Source: an uncultured Eubacterium sp.
GTDB lineage: Bacteria; Bacillota; Clostridia; Lachnospirales; Lachnospiraceae
DNA length: 64,000 bases
Direction: 5' to 3'
Assembly: GCA_910577225.1 (NCBI GenBank)
Contig: CAJTMV010000019.1
Location: forward strand, 1-64,000
The notes under the pieces were generated by a model. The model worked only from the letters and a program-made list of their open reading frames with translations. It did no database searches and had not been told where the DNA came from. Below are positions 1 to 8,581 of this stretch, piece after piece; within the stretch, counting starts at the first letter, position 1; the number at the start of each line of letters is the position of its first letter. Made by a program: the position numbers and the translations under genes.

Positions 1-746
1 ATGTTGGAATGTCCCATGATATACTGTAACGCTTTCGGGTTCATTCCGGCATTGGCTAAGTTAGTACAGAACGTATGGCGCAGGGTGTGAGGTGTCATTA
101 CTTTGGGTAAGGCTTCCTCATGGCACTTGTTGTACTTTTTCGCAAGCCCCCGGAACATGGTCGCATAGTTCACATTCGTTTTCGGGCAGCCGTCCCGGTT
201 GAGAAAAAGGAAATTGCTGTAACCGTCAATGGTGATTTTCTTCGCTCCCTTGCGGTTCTCCAACACGCGCCCCAACGCTTCATACACTTTTTCACTCATT
301 GGAATTTGTCTGATACCGCTCTGCGTTTTGGGCTTCTCTATGTAGTAGCCTGTTTCCGCGCTCCGTAAAAGCTGGTGGTCTACATTGATTACCCGGTTTT
401 CAAAGTCAAGGTCGGTTTCAGTCAGCCCGCAGAGTTCGGAAATCCTAAGCCCTGTCCCCAGCAGTATGATAACTTCGTCACGGTATTTCTGATAGACGCT
501 ATCACTTTGCATAAAGGATAAAAGGCTTTCTTCCTGTTCTCCTGTGAGGGGTACTTTCGGCTCTGTGTCGTCCTCGATCACGGTGTTTAGCTGGAAGTCA
601 AAGGGGTTTTTCCTTATACAGTCGTCCTGTATCGCCGTATAGAAAGCGGCTTTTAAGGAACGCTTGTCGTTGCTTATGGTCTTATCGGATATTCCCTTTT
701 CTTTCATTCGCAACGCCCATTCTTTCGCGTCGGACAGAATAAACAT
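1..746 (-). pseudogene. Tyrosine integrase of a Tn916/Tn1549-type element, N-terminally truncated, partial at window edge
   Basis: The minus strand from about 746 to the left edge translates without stops into the catalytic part of a tyrosine site-specific recombinase. It contains GTGLRISELCGL (first catalytic Arg) near 465-500, TPHTLRHTF (HxxR box) near 75-100 and MGHSN (second His) at the edge; the nucleophilic Tyr must lie left of position 1. Homology appears to begin at DAKEWALRMKEKG. The residues before it (up to a TGA about 60 bp upstream of the first ATG) do not resemble the family, so the N-terminal arm-binding domain and part of the core-binding domain are missing. Integrases of this group are usually about 400 aa, and about 250 aa are visible here. 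No xis or conjugation genes follow, so I infer the decayed end of an integrative element. Confidence 0.85.
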
Positions 747-848
747 AGATAATTCATAGTTACCAATAAATGACAGCCCCCTTAAACTAAACGGCAGGAG
801 TTTATGCAAATAAATTCATTTACTAATTCTAAGCAAGCAATAGAAGCA

Positions 849-1181
849 TCAGGCACAGTCATCTTTATCCTGCTTCTTAGTCCAAAACCCTGGAACATGA
901 TATTTTTTCTTCAAGTAAATGATATATAAAATAAGAATGGCATATGGAATCCCAAAATATATAAAAGCTGATCTAAAACCCAGCCTTATCCCATATATCG
1001 TTTCAAATGCAAAGATATACGCAGCAACTGCCGAACATAAGAGAAAAGCGCTTCCCCGCCTGTGGCGATACTTTTTGCGGATATCGTCACTTAAACAACC
1101 AATATCATTATTTTTAAATAGCGGTTTTGCGTCCATAAGGTCACGTATACCCCATATAAAGAAAAATAACACCCAGTACAT
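849..1181 (-). CDS. Small membrane protein, last gene of the two-component/secreted-protein locus
   Basis: 110-aa protein with hydrophobic stretches at about residues 2-12, 44-64 and 72-90 and a basic C-terminal tail (KKKYHVPGFWTKKQDK). The ATG follows the stop of the secreted-protein gene by two bases, and its likely ribosome site (GGGGAGA) lies inside the last codons of that gene, so translation is probably coupled. Family not recognised. By position it could be an immunity or accessory membrane factor for the secreted protein; that is inference only. It is not AgrB-like: the AgrB catalytic His/Cys arrangement is not visible. Confidence 0.7.
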   Translation of the reverse strand: MYWVLFFFIWGIRDLMDAKPLFKNNDIGCLSDDIRKKYRHRRGSAFLLCSAVAAYIFAFETIYGIRLGFRSAFIYFGIPYAILILYIIYLKKKYHVPGFWTKKQDKDDCA

Positions 1182-1183
1182 AT

Positions 1184-2128
1184 TTACGCTCTCCCCAACG
1201 CTACCGCAATTAATTCAGAATTTGACAATAACCATCCATTTCTTAAGTTATTTCTATATTCAAATGCCCGTATTCCATTATTATTGTACATTTCCCACCA
1301 ATAACGGCATTTATATGCAGTTTTTTTAATGGTGCCCGTATTAGAATTAAGACGTACTCTATAATCCCATCGATATTCACGGCACTGAAATGTTCCATTT
1401 ACAATCGAATCTATGATACTTCCTGATACAGCACCTGTTATCCCGCTAAATAAAGATGATATTATAGTTGTTGACACACTAACACCTCCGCTAGCTACCA
1501 CAGAAGCAATAATCCCAACCGCTGTTCCAAATGCCGTTCCGGCTGATATTGTGAATCTATATGAGTCGAAAGTTGTATATCCAGAATTTTTTCTTTGCAA
1601 AAATCCAGTTTCAGCCGGATTATAATATGACAGGCTGCCCATTGCTTCATATCCGCTATACATAGTTGTTCCAAGTGTGCGCTGTGCACCGGATGAAGTA
1701 ATCTCAAACGGTTCATTACCTATATAATTTGCAGCAGCCTTTGTTCCATTACTTTTTGGTTCATCTATTACCGGGTTCGTATTATTTGGGATTTTTTCCA
1801 CAACAACGGATTCACTAACAACAATTTCTTCTGTATGCCCATCACGATACTTCAAATATGCCCTATCATTATTCAAATCCACCTGAAGTGTATAGTCTAA
1901 AATACCGTCTGTAAAAACCTTATATGTATCAATTAATTCATTTTCAATTCTTGTTTGCTGTGTCTTGATAATACCTATTTTAACATTACGGTTAAGTTTC
2001 CGGTCATACATTTCTATCTCATCCAATTCTTGTACGAAATCAATACCGGAATCGTGTGCAAATGCAGTTATTGATGTAGACAAAACACCAATTATAATAG
2101 ACATCATTAAACATAGTAATCTCTTCAT
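1184..2128 (-). CDS. Secreted protein with Gly/Ser/Ala-rich hydrophobic segment, possible bacteriocin-like product
   Basis: 314 aa. Residues 1-24 form a signal peptide ending in TAFA, followed by a charged N-terminal domain (about 25-120) rich in D/E/K with alternating strand-like segments. Residues 195-245 are an unusual Gly/Ser/Ala/Ile/Val stretch with GxxxG-like spacing (ISAGTAFGTAVGIIASVV, GITGAVSGSIIDSIV), compatible with an amphipathic or pore-forming region. The C-terminus is aromatic and basic (YRWDYRVRL, CRYWWEMYNN), with two Cys (249 and 274) that could form a disulfide after export. The ribosome site AGGAGA lies 9 nt upstream. The architecture recalls large secreted bacteriocin-like proteins such as the geobacillin-26 group, but I cannot assert homology. 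It sits directly downstream of a GHKL kinase/LytTR pair and has its own 109-bp upstream region. Confidence 0.75.
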   Translation of the reverse strand: MKRLLCLMMSIIIGVLSTSITAFAHDSGIDFVQELDEIEMYDRKLNRNVKIGIIKTQQTRIENELIDTYKVFTDGILDYTLQVDLNNDRAYLKYRDGHTEEIVVSESVVVEKIPNNTNPVIDEPKSNGTKAAANYIGNEPFEITSSGAQRTLGTTMYSGYEAMGSLSYYNPAETGFLQRKNSGYTTFDSYRFTISAGTAFGTAVGIIASVVASGGVSVSTTIISSLFSGITGAVSGSIIDSIVNGTFQCREYRWDYRVRLNSNTGTIKKTAYKCRYWWEMYNNNGIRAFEYRNNLRNGWLLSNSELIAVALGRA

Positions 2129-2237
2129 AATTCAGAATCTCCTATTCAATTAAATTATTTTATAATAACATTAGCACATCTATTACAGAAATGTTTCATT
2201 TGACCACCAAACTATTGAAATCTGACCGCGAATTCAT
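2129..2237 (-). promoter_or_regulatory. Intergenic promoter/operator candidate upstream of the secreted-protein gene
   Basis: The gap between the kinase stop and the secreted-protein start holds two direct repeats on the minus strand, GGTCAGAT (2220-2227) and GGTCAAAT (2198-2205), spaced 22 bp start to start, i.e. about two helical turns. Downstream is a good -10-like TTATTATAAAAT with no recognisable -35 at 17 bp. Paired direct repeats about two turns apart in front of a promoter with a poor -35 are typical of LytTR-family activator sites. I infer that the regulator encoded at 3560-4279 binds here. Confidence 0.45.
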
Positions 2238-3563
2238 TTAATTCCCAGAATCTTCCTCCAAAAAAAGCATGGCTGTAACTATAAACCTATTATTTTCGTT
2301 TTTGCATTTCAATGTTCCGTTATATTTCTTGACCGCGTCAGCCACACTCAAGAACCCCCAGCCATGAAGTTTCGTATCCCCCTTTGTTGTGGCGGGCAGC
2401 CCTATATATTCTCCTTCATTTCCGGTATATGGATTTGATACCTGGATGATAGTAAAATGATTAATCTTCCTGATACATATAGCAATACTTCCTGGTATGC
2501 CGGATTTTTCTGTCGCTTCAATCGCATTATCTATCAGATTTCCCAATATTGTGCATAAATCAGGTGGCTCTATGTCTGTATTCCGCGGAAATTCAACGTT
2601 AATGTCAGTATCCATCCCATATTCCCGCATCTTTTCAATTTTGCTGTTTAGGATAGCGTCTATAAGGCCAATCCCTGTCCACGCTGTTTTGGACAGCTTC
2701 GTAACAGGCTTGCTTATTTTTTCGATATAATCTTTCGCATCATTTATTTTATTATCTTCCAGCATTTGGTACAGTACATTCAGGTGATTGTTTAAATCGT
2801 GGTATAGCTTTGCGTTACTCATATAAATATTGCTGACTGCCTTATAGTTTTCTGCTAATAAGCTGTTTCTCATTTCCAATAACTCGGTGTTTTTCTGTTC
2901 TTCCCTGCGTTCTGCCATATAGAAGTAAAAAGTAAATGCAATAGCTATGGACGCAAAAACAAAAAAGAGACATATGCGCACCATGACACTGGTATATAGT
3001 TCAAGTATTCCTCCTGACAAATATACAAACCCCATACAGCCCGCACATGAAAACGCCAGGAACGTATAGGTGCTTTTCTTAGGTATCCTGGCCTTACTTA
3101 AATACTTACAAAGAATTGCTGATACAGCATACCATAACATGATTTTCGCACACAGAACTGCTGTCCGGAATCCCCCGTCTGACAGCATCATGCCAAGGAA
3201 TGCCTTATATCCCCCGAAAAACAATGAGGATACCGCATACATGGCAAATTCAAAGTATTTGAAACACAGCATGTAAAATCCAGCCACAGAAAACAATATG
3301 ATATGGTGGGCTTTATAAACCCGCCTTTCTGTAAAACATAAAAATACAGCCAGAACGAACGTTAGATTGTATGACAGAAGCGGAATATAACTGCACAGAC
3401 ATGCTAATAGCACTCCTGCAGCCGACCACAGCAAGTCATGCTTTAAATTGCCCTGGAGATTGTAAATACCAAGCATATGTAAAAAACTTCGGTATAGCCT
3501 AAATAAAATTAACAATTTGATAAAAGATTCCGCTGCTTCTGTAGCTAAATATATGGCACTCAT
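2238..3563 (-). CDS. AgrC-like GHKL sensor histidine kinase
   Basis: 441 aa. About six hydrophobic segments fill residues 1-215, then a coiled region leads to the phosphoacceptor box LYHDLNNHL (His255). The GHKL ATPase domain follows, with the N box NLIDNAIEA (342-350) and G box HGWG (400-403). This is the layout of the peptide-sensing AgrC/BlpH/VirS family. The start at 3563 is chosen because GGAGG lies 6 nt upstream and ATG overlaps the TGA of the upstream regulator gene (ATGA); an alternative start 15 bp upstream lacks a site. No agrB/agrD-like genes are visible, so the input signal is unknown. Confidence 0.9.
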   Translation of the reverse strand: MSAIYLATEAAESFIKLLILFRLYRSFLHMLGIYNLQGNLKHDLLWSAAGVLLACLCSYIPLLSYNLTFVLAVFLCFTERRVYKAHHIILFSVAGFYMLCFKYFEFAMYAVSSLFFGGYKAFLGMMLSDGGFRTAVLCAKIMLWYAVSAILCKYLSKARIPKKSTYTFLAFSCAGCMGFVYLSGGILELYTSVMVRICLFFVFASIAIAFTFYFYMAERREEQKNTELLEMRNSLLAENYKAVSNIYMSNAKLYHDLNNHLNVLYQMLEDNKINDAKDYIEKISKPVTKLSKTAWTGIGLIDAILNSKIEKMREYGMDTDINVEFPRNTDIEPPDLCTILGNLIDNAIEATEKSGIPGSIAICIRKINHFTIIQVSNPYTGNEGEYIGLPATTKGDTKLHGWGFLSVADAVKKYNGTLKCKNENNRFIVTAMLFLEEDSGN

Positions 3564-4279
3564 ATCTGACCTCCCCAAAAATCATTCAGGCGTTCTTTTA
3601 CCTGCTCCAATTTTTTATTGCTGGTCCAAATCCGCTTGCCATCTTCCATTTCTATCACATTATCTATAATTCCCATAATATGGCTCAAATTTACAATGTC
3701 ACCACGGCTGGCATAGGCAAAATCTCCAGAGTCAAGTTCCTTATAAACCTGAGCCAGCGTTTTTCTTATCCTAACCGTGTTGCCTCCCATCAACGTCATG
3801 ACCGCATACTTGCCTTCCCGCTGTATATATAGGATTCTTCGATACCGGATTTTCTCTAAATGTCCAGCTATCTGTATGATATAATATTGATTGGACTGCA
3901 TCTGGATTGTATGGACAGCATCCTCAAAAGCATGGCGGAACCTTGCTTTGAAGGAATCCTTGGGAATATATCGGAATATAGACAGTTCAAATGCGTCAAT
4001 TGCATACTGTAAATGTGCTGTAATGAAAATAATCAGGACATCAGGCAGATAGTTTTTCATATAGGCAGACAATTTCATTCCGTCTATATCAGGCATCTCT
4101 ATGTCGCACAATACCAGATCAAAAAATTTACCTTCTTGGATATCATATTGCATTTCTCTGCTTTGTACATAAGCTGTTATCTCTGCAGTAAGTACTTTTT
4201 CTTTAAGCAGTGTTATTATATTCGTCTTAACCAATTCTATCATTTTTTCATCATCATCACAAATTGCAATGTACAACAT
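3560..4279 (-). CDS. LytTR-family response regulator
   Basis: About 239 aa. Receiver domain with the acidic pocket ICDDDEK near residues 6-12 and phosphoacceptor Asp59 in LVLCDIEMPD, followed by a LytTR DNA-binding domain (about 135-238) containing ILYIQREGKYAVMTL, VRIRKTL and IVNLSHI. The start at 4279 is preferred over the upstream TTG (4336) because AAAGGAGA precedes it and MLYIAICDDD is the usual N-terminus. First gene of a kinase-coupled operon; the natural target is the repeat pair in front of the secreted-protein gene. AgrA/ComE-type regulators commonly control peptide or bacteriocin operons. Confidence 0.92.
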   Translation of the reverse strand: MLYIAICDDDEKMIELVKTNIITLLKEKVLTAEITAYVQSREMQYDIQEGKFFDLVLCDIEMPDIDGMKLSAYMKNYLPDVLIIFITAHLQYAIDAFELSIFRYIPKDSFKARFRHAFEDAVHTIQMQSNQYYIIQIAGHLEKIRYRRILYIQREGKYAVMTLMGGNTVRIRKTLAQVYKELDSGDFAYASRGDIVNLSHIMGIIDNVIEMEDGKRIWTSNKKLEQVKERLNDFWGGQI

Positions 4280-4520
4280 AGAATCTGAAAAATCTCCTTT
4301 CTTCTTGCGGCATATCGACAATCCAAGCCTCATCAATCTGAATTTAATTTTATATCATATTACCATAGACTAATCTTTTTTTCCACTATCTTAGGCTGCT
4401 TATCAATGATTTTTTTGCGCAAAATTGCAAAATTTTTCATGGAAAAAATGCGTATGCCAGTGACGGTATAAGCAGAAGATTCCGTACAGCCTCCTGACGT
4501 AATTTGTGCCTGCTTCTTTT

Positions 4521-5023
4521 TCAATCTGAAAGTAATATGCTTTCCAGGAAAAGTGGCAATGTTGTCCGGTTTCCTTTATGTATGGCGGTCCGGATGATCT
4601 CATCATAGACAGGCTCCAGTTCTGCCAGATCATCCAGAACCTTATGCAGATCCTCCGGATTGTTGCGGCCGGAAAGTTTCTGTGCAGCCTCTGCATGGGA
4701 ATCATGCCACGGTTTATAAGTGCTGCACATGCTTCTTGTCTTATTGAAAGATAAATTTTTATATGATGATTAATGCGCATGACATCCCAAGCCGCTTCTA
4801 ATAATCCCACCTGAATCGGAGTCCATATTTCATCATGAGCAGTTTCTAACGCATTGTCAAAGCGATCAGGAAAAAGAACCAGTCCATGATTAATTTCCGA
4901 AAAACGTTTGCCAATATAATTTGAAATATCATCTACCATTTTTGACATTGTGGATTCGCTAAGAGATATAATTTCATTAAATATATACTCAATAGGATTA
5001 GCCTCGCAAATCAGCTCTTTTAA
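4521..5023 (-). pseudogene. Frameshifted gene of unknown family
   Basis: Two consecutive minus-strand frames look like one broken gene. The first runs from about 5023 to 4735 (contains MVDDISNYIGKRF and LFPDRFDNALETAHDEIW). The second runs from about 4730 to 4521 (contains PWHDSHAEAAQKLSG and NPEDLHKVLDDLAELEPVYD). Past about 4730 the first frame turns into Trp/Cys/Arg-rich text that does not look coding. Before the first Met (4948) the reading frame continues upstream for 25 codons without a start or ribosome site, so the N-terminus may also be lost. Family not recognised. Confidence 0.5.
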
Positions 5024-5368
5024 CTAAATAATTATTAGAGGTGTATATTTACATTGATACTTTTGCAATTGTAATTATTTGAACGCAGTTAATAAAAATA
5101 TGTATATTCATTAAAAAATTTGAATCCTTCTATTGTATTTTTTATAATTGTCAGATATAATCATATCGACCATTTTGGAATGTAAACATATTAATTTAAT
5201 TAATAAATATTATAATCGAAACATTTTGGAAAATAAACTGACTAATTCTCGCCAATATTATCTTTAACAGGCGGCTTAAACGATCTTTGTTACCATACAA
5301 AGCAACAAAATCCAGAAACTGTATCTTATTCTATTCTAAATTTTCTGACTGATATATTTTATTCAATC
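5024..5368. other. AT-rich intergenic region without genes
   Basis: About 350 bp, strongly AT-rich. It contains a loose direct repeat of the form TTTTGGAAnnTAAAC around 5175 and 5225, about 50 bp apart, and several TATAAT-like words. I see no convincing reading frame or RNA gene. It separates the accessory left end from the conserved genes to the right. Confidence 0.5.
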
Positions 5369-5420
5369 AAAAAAACTATAGATTTGTAATTGCCATCACA
5401 CAACTACCAAATCTATAGTT
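5369..5420 (-). terminator. Rho-independent terminator of the small membrane-protein gene
   Basis: A 13-bp perfect inverted repeat (AACTATAGATTTG at 5374-5386 with CAAATCTATAGTT at 5408-5420, loop 21 nt) is followed in the minus direction by a run of T (A-run 5369-5375 on the plus strand). It lies just downstream of the gene ending at 5455. The stem is AT-rich but long. Confidence 0.7.
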
Positions 5421-5454
5421 CTTATAACTCTGCAAACCCAAACGCCGTTTCCGA

Positions 5455-5751
5455 CTACTCCGCAAGCGTATTCCACGCCTCCCGTATCGCATCCAGCTGC
5501 GTCTGAAACCGTTCCTGCTGCAGCATCGACAATACTTCCTTCGTCGTATAATTATAAAACCGGCTGCCCGTGCGGTCGCAGAGTACAAATGCAGCGAAAA
5601 TACAGACTGCGATCAGAAACCGCACCTTGAAAAACGATAAGGTTCCTGCCGCTGGTTCTTCTTCGTATTCATCCGGCTGCACCTGATGAAACGACCGTCT
5701 TACTTCTTCCACATACTGCTTTCTGGCCTGCGCATAATCGTTTCCACGCAT
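5455..5751 (-). CDS. Small single-pass membrane protein, hypothetical
   Basis: 98 aa. A charged N-terminus (residues 1-40, acidic EYEEEPAAG) precedes one transmembrane segment (VRFLIAVCIFAAFVLC, about 44-60) and a short helical outer or C-terminal part. Two adjacent ATGs exist; the second (5751) lies 6 nt from GGGAG and is preferred. Family not recognised. Stands alone between the histidine operon and a terminator. Confidence 0.6.
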   Translation of the reverse strand: MRGNDYAQARKQYVEEVRRSFHQVQPDEYEEEPAAGTLSFFKVRFLIAVCIFAAFVLCDRTGSRFYNYTTKEVLSMLQQERFQTQLDAIREAWNTLAE

Positions 5752-5930
5752 CATCGACTCCCCGCATCCATATATTTTAATGTTGATATATTGTATGCAG
5801 ACAGGTTCCGGCTATTCCAATTTTTTGTATTGACTGACGAATAAATGCTTTAAAATAATTATATTTGAAAAGTTTTACAATTATTATTTTTACGATAATT
5901 ATTGTATACAGGAATCTGAACATCTGCCCC

Positions 5931-7214
5931 TTATCTCTGTGACAATTCCCCCGTAATATCTTCCCAGGTCAGTCCTTTTTCAACCATCAGCACCATCAGG
6001 TGATATAAGAAATCCGCCGCTTCATATTTCATCTCTTCCGCATCCGGATTTTTGGCTGCAATAATAATTTCGGCTGCTTCTTCTCCGACCTTTTTCAGTA
6101 TCTTGTCCAGTCCTTTGTCAAACAGATAATTTGTATAAGAGCCTTCCTTTGGATGGATTTTGCGGTCTTCAATAATTGCATATTCGTCTTCAAACACTTT
6201 CAAAGGATTGCGCTCGATGTATTCCTTATGAACGATTTCATTATGAAAACAGCTGTACTGTCCCGTATGACAGGCCACGCCTACCTGCGATACTTTTGCG
6301 AGAATCGTATCCCGGTCGCAGTCTGCGGTCAGTACTTTGACATACTGAATATTTCCCGAAGTCGCTCCTTTTACCCAGAGCTCCTGGCGGCTTCTGCTGT
6401 AATAAGTCATCTTACCGGTCGTAATCGTCTTATTAAACGCCTCTTCATTCATATAAGCAAGCATCAGCACTTTTCCGGTACGGTAATCCTGCGCAATAAC
6501 CGGCATCAGTCCGTGCGCGCTCAGTTTGAAATCGCTCCATTTTAACGCAGGCTCAAAATTGTCCATCTTAATACCATGTGTGGACAGCATGGATTTTAAC
6601 TCCATGACGTTGATTTCCACATCGTTTAAAAACGGGCCGTAAATGCCGCGGGAATGTTCCCGGTGCAAAATGCCCAGCATCTGATCCATATCGTTGTGTT
6701 CGCACAAAGCGACATACTGCGTATCGGTCAGATTTTCCACGGAGTCGATCATTTTCGGATCCATCACAAGCATTTCATGGATTTTTTCCTTTATGACTTC
6801 CTTATGTTTAAATACAAAGTCAATATTTTTCACAGATACCAGTATCTTTTCATGTCCAAAGCGGGAAGCCGCTTCATCTACGAGCGCGAAGCAATACGAT
6901 TTGGATCCGTTAATCATAACCTGCTTGCATCCGGCATACAGCAGCTTTTTAATATCTTCCAGACGGTTCACATTTCCGCCGCCGCATGTCGGAATCTCGA
7001 TCAGGCGGTTCAGTTCCCGAATCGTATGTATATTTTTTTCGTGTTCCCTGTCTTCGCTGGAAAGATCAAAGATAAATATTTTATCTATCCCACCGTCGTT
7101 ATATACTTTTGCAAGAAAAGTTAAGTCTCCCAAAGGAGTCAGATCATCGGGCCCCTTTACGGGCACGCCGTCTTTTAAATAAAGCGTCGCCGCCAATATT
7201 TTTTGTTCCATCAT
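5931..7214 (-). CDS. hisI: HisIE (phosphoribosyl-AMP cyclohydrolase / phosphoribosyl-ATP pyrophosphohydrolase) with an extra HisF-like N-terminal domain
   Basis: 427 aa, about twice the usual length. Residues about 215-325 are the cyclohydrolase: LSAHGLMPVIAQD, YYSRSRQELWVKG, metal site DCDRDT and Cys/His pair VACHTGQYSC. Residues about 335-427 are the HisE pyrophosphohydrolase: DKILKKVGEEAAEIIIAAKN and YEAADFLYHLMVLM. Residues 1-about 210 resemble a HisA/HisF TIM barrel (KDGVPVKG, GGGNVNRLEDIKKLLYAG, QVMINGSKS). However, the catalytic Asp of HisF (ACLDVKDG) is Tyr here (ATLYLKDG), and the second barrel Asp aligns with Lys (VSVKNID), so HisF activity is unlikely. The two C-terminal steps convert PR-ATP to ProFAR precursors in histidine synthesis. 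Start 7214 has AAAGG 7 nt upstream. Confidence 0.9.
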   Translation of the reverse strand: MMEQKILAATLYLKDGVPVKGPDDLTPLGDLTFLAKVYNDGGIDKIFIFDLSSEDREHEKNIHTIRELNRLIEIPTCGGGNVNRLEDIKKLLYAGCKQVMINGSKSYCFALVDEAASRFGHEKILVSVKNIDFVFKHKEVIKEKIHEMLVMDPKMIDSVENLTDTQYVALCEHNDMDQMLGILHREHSRGIYGPFLNDVEINVMELKSMLSTHGIKMDNFEPALKWSDFKLSAHGLMPVIAQDYRTGKVLMLAYMNEEAFNKTITTGKMTYYSRSRQELWVKGATSGNIQYVKVLTADCDRDTILAKVSQVGVACHTGQYSCFHNEIVHKEYIERNPLKVFEDEYAIIEDRKIHPKEGSYTNYLFDKGLDKILKKVGEEAAEIIIAAKNPDAEEMKYEAADFLYHLMVLMVEKGLTWEDITGELSQR

Positions 7215-7240
7215 CTACAAACCTTTCTACTATCTTTTCG

Positions 7241-8536
7241 TTACTGTTCTTCGAACCGCACCCGGATCGAATTTGCGTGTGCCGTCAGCTGTTCGGATTC
7301 TGCAAACTGCACAATATCCTTATAAACCGGCTCCAGCGCTTCTTTCGAATAAGAAATAACACTTGATTTTTTTATAAAATCATCCACGCCCAGCGGGGAG
7401 AAAAATCTGGCAGTTCCATTTGTCGGAAGCACATGATTCGGCCCTGCGAAATAATCTCCTAACGGTTCGCTGCTGTACGGACCTACGAAAATCGCTCCGG
7501 CATTCCGTATTTTTGTCATTGTCTCAAACGGATCCCTGGTCAGTATTTCCAGATGTTCCGACGCGATTTCATTCGCAGCCGCAATCGCCTCATCCATATG
7601 ATCCGCTACCAGAATATACCCGTAACGATCCAGCGATTTTTTTATAATATCCGCACGCGAGAGCTTTTCCAGAAAACGGTCTGTCTCTTCGGATACTTTC
7701 TGCGCCAGCTCCATCGACGTCGTAATGAGGATCGCAGAAGCCATCTCATCATGCTCTGCCTGCGATAACAGGTCTGCGGCCGCAAAAACCGGATCCGCCG
7801 TCTCATCCGCAAGTACCAGAATCTCGCTCGGGCCTGCGATCGAATCGATGCTGACGTATCCAAACACCGCTTTTTTTGCAAGCGCCACATAAATATTTCC
7901 CGGCCCGACAATCTTATCTACCTTCGGAATGCATTTCGTGCCGAATGCCATCGCTGCGACTGCCTGCGCGCCGCCGACTTTATAGATCTCATCCGCGCCG
8001 GCCTCTTTTGCTGCTACTAACGTAGACGGACAGATATTTCCGTCTTTATCCGGCGGCGTCGTCATAATGATGCGCTCCACGCCGGCTACTTTTGCCGGAA
8101 CAATATTCATAAGTACCGAAGACGGGTAGACGGCTTTCCCTCCCGGCACATAGACACCGGCTGTTTTCAGCGGCGTAATCTTTTGGCCGAGCAAAATGCC
8201 GTTTTCCTGCGAAGTAAAAAAAGACTGCCGGATCTGCTTTTCATGATAGCTCCTTATATTCGCGAGCGATTTGCGCATCACACGAAGCAAAGCCGGATCT
8301 GCTTTTTCGTACGCATCCTGTATCTCTTTGGCGGTCACACGGATATTTTGTTCGTTGATATCGGCGCCGTCAAAACGTTTCGTATAATCAAAAACTGCTT
8401 CATCCCGTCTGGTGCGGACAGTTTCAATCATCTCATTGACACGGCTTTCGTATTCGCCGTAGCTGTTCGGACTTCTTTCCAGAAGCTCTTCCAGCAGATT
8501 TCGGGTTGTTTCCTGCGTGAGTTTTACAATTCTCAT
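7241..8536 (-). CDS. hisD: Histidinol dehydrogenase
   Basis: 431 aa, normal length for HisD, the zinc enzyme performing the last two oxidations of histidine synthesis with NAD+. Recognisable blocks are TAGVYVPGGKAVYPSSVLMN, KVDKIVGPGNIYVALAKK, SIAGPSEILVLAD, AEHDEMASAILIT and GPNHVLPTNGTARF, which carry the zinc-ligand and catalytic Gln/His/Glu residues of the family. GGGAG lies 8 nt before the ATG. 26 bp separate it from hisI downstream and 45 bp from hisG upstream, consistent with one operon. Confidence 0.97.
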   Translation of the reverse strand: MRIVKLTQETTRNLLEELLERSPNSYGEYESRVNEMIETVRTRRDEAVFDYTKRFDGADINEQNIRVTAKEIQDAYEKADPALLRVMRKSLANIRSYHEKQIRQSFFTSQENGILLGQKITPLKTAGVYVPGGKAVYPSSVLMNIVPAKVAGVERIIMTTPPDKDGNICPSTLVAAKEAGADEIYKVGGAQAVAAMAFGTKCIPKVDKIVGPGNIYVALAKKAVFGYVSIDSIAGPSEILVLADETADPVFAAADLLSQAEHDEMASAILITTSMELAQKVSEETDRFLEKLSRADIIKKSLDRYGYILVADHMDEAIAAANEIASEHLEILTRDPFETMTKIRNAGAIFVGPYSSEPLGDYFAGPNHVLPTNGTARFFSPLGVDDFIKKSSVISYSKEALEPVYKDIVQFAESEQLTAHANSIRVRFEEQ

Positions 8537-8581
8537 TTTATCAGCTCCCTGTTTTACTCTGTATCGTATTTTTTTCCATCG

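Noticed and set aside
919..1329. Plus-strand frame of 136 codons at the left end
   Set aside because: Overlaps two minus-strand genes with good starts and coupling; its translation shows no motif.
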